Assembly (NCBI GenBank): GCA_030535815.1 | Contig: JAUNRD010000038.1 | Coordinates: 1 to 6,007 of the forward strand | Length of the DNA: 6,007 nt | Direction: 5' to 3' | Origin: Clostridia bacterium | GTDB taxonomy: Bacteria; Bacillota; Clostridia; CAKSNL01; HGM11501 | Shown here: piece after piece, positions 5,342 to 6,007 of the stretch | Layout of the letters: the number at the start of each line of letters is the position of its first letter | Numbering within the stretch: position 1 is the stretch's first letter | The notes under the pieces: generated by a model | What the model was told of the DNA's origin: nothing | Databases searched by the model: none | The model's input: the letters and a program-made list of their open reading frames with translations, nothing else | Made by a program: the position numbers and the translations under genes

Positions 5342-6007
5342 CAGCCTACCTCCAGACCGCTCTTACCTTCCTTGTGGGTTGTGATTATGTTGATTTCACC
5401 GTCGTCGCTTGTTGCCAGTATCATACCGTTTGACTCAATTCCGCGGATTTTTGCAGGCTTTAAGTTGGTAATCAAGATAACTGTCTTTCCAACCATATCC
5501 TCGGGTGTATAGCTCTTTGCAATTCCCGATACAACCGTTCTTACTTCACTTCCCACTTCAACGGTAAGCTTTAAGAGCTTATCTGCCTTTTCAACCTTTT
5601 CTGCAGCTAATACCTTTGCGGTTTTAAGCTTTATTTTATCAAAATCGTCAATAGTGATGAACTCTTCTTTTTCCTCTTCCTTAGCCTCTTCAACCGGCTT
5701 GAAAAGATCGGCTTCTACTTCTTCAAGCTTTTTAGCTTCGTCAAGTCTTGCAAAGAGAGGCTTTGCCTCGCCCACCTTAACATTTCTTTCCTTATCGTAA
5801 GAAAGAATTGATTCGTATGTTGCATCAGCAGCGCCTGTTACGGTAAGGATGTTCTTACCTGTTTCGGGCATAAAGGGAGAAAGAAGAACGCCTATTACTC
5901 TTATTGCCTCTGAAAGATTGTATAAAACAGTCTTTAAGCGGTCGCTCTTCGATTCGTCCTTGGCAAGTGCCCAGGGCATTGTTTCGTCGATGTACTTGTT
6001 GCTTCTT
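5341..6007 (-). CDS. metG: Methionyl-tRNA synthetase, C-terminal part (5' end outside window)
   Basis: This enzyme charges tRNA-Met with methionine in the cytoplasm. The visible 221 residues are the C-terminal third of a protein usually about 650 residues long; the catalytic domain lies beyond 6007. The frame stays open to the window edge (RSNKYIDETMPWALAK), so the ATG near 5979 is internal. RSNKYIDETMPWALAKDE and LSEAIRVIGVLLSPFMPETG are characteristic of the helical anticodon-binding domain. An acidic and lysine-rich linker follows (about 5650-5740). The last 105 residues form the EMAP/Trbp111-type tRNA-binding OB fold found on many bacterial MetG proteins: FDKIKLKTAKVLAAEKVEKA, then VSGIAKSY, ITNLKPAKIRGIESNGMILA. 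The very C-terminus (HKEGKSGLEVG) is slightly shorter and different from the usual ending. The stop overlaps the tatD start by one base. Confidence 0.96.
   Translation of the reverse strand, partial: RSNKYIDETMPWALAKDESKSDRLKTVLYNLSEAIRVIGVLLSPFMPETGKNILTVTGAADATYESILSYDKERNVKVGEAKPLFARLDEAKKLEEVEADLFKPVEEAKEEEKEEFITIDDFDKIKLKTAKVLAAEKVEKADKLLKLTVEVGSEVRTVVSGIAKSYTPEDMVGKTVILITNLKPAKIRGIESNGMILATSDDGEINIITTHKEGKSGLEVG
5349..5353 (-). promoter_or_regulatory. Ribosome binding site of tatD inside metG
   Basis: GGAGG on the minus strand within the last codons of metG, 7 nt before the tatD ATG (5341-5339). With the TGATG stop-start overlap it supports translational coupling. Confidence 0.85.

Noticed and set aside
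1..6007. CRISPR array, insertion sequence, tRNA or rRNA gene.
   Set aside because: No regularly spaced repeats, transposase-like reading frame, terminal inverted repeats or tRNA-like sequence could be found by eye on either strand.

Overview
The window looks like a low-to-moderate G+C Gram-positive genome, most likely an anaerobic member of the Clostridia. The reasons are strong GGAGG-type ribosome binding sites before every visible start, TTG and GTG starts, a consensus sigma-A type promoter, a Bacillota-style metG-tatD pair, and a secreted enzyme carrying a copper-amine-oxidase-N-like domain. This is inference from style; no taxonomic marker is complete here. Every supported gene lies on the minus strand, so transcription runs from high to low coordinates.

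Region 1 (6007 down to about 4545) is housekeeping. It holds the C-terminal third of methionyl-tRNA synthetase (metG, cut by the window edge), then a complete TatD-family metal-dependent nuclease. The metG stop and tatD start share one base. The pair is closed by a rho-independent terminator just past the tatD stop.

Region 2 (about 4357-4545) is a compact, dense control region. It has two tandem sigma-A-like promoters pointing left. The upstream one has an extended -10. The downstream one is near-perfect (TTGACA, 17 bp, TATACT) but would leave a leader of only about 14 nt. Each has a direct repeat just upstream of its -35, and a perfect inverted repeat overlaps the -35 of the downstream promoter. 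This suggests regulated expression of the next genes.

Region 3 (4356 down to 1) is a tightly packed operon of carbohydrate-related genes. The first encodes a 509-residue protein without a signal peptide, with a probable NodB-like (polysaccharide-deacetylase-type) barrel that lacks the usual metal motif, plus a C-terminal beta-rich region. The second encodes a 920-residue exported multidomain protein: signal peptide, CBM6-like domain, GH71/GH99-like barrel, CBM9-like domain and a copper-amine-oxidase-N-like tail. The third is only just entered: a ribosome binding site and 12 codons of another likely exported protein. The three genes start with GTG, TTG and TTG, and the two internal junctions place the ribosome binding site on or immediately after the preceding stop. 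Together they suggest a glycan-processing system with an exported glycosidase-like protein and a cytoplasmic partner; the substrate cannot be read from the sequence.
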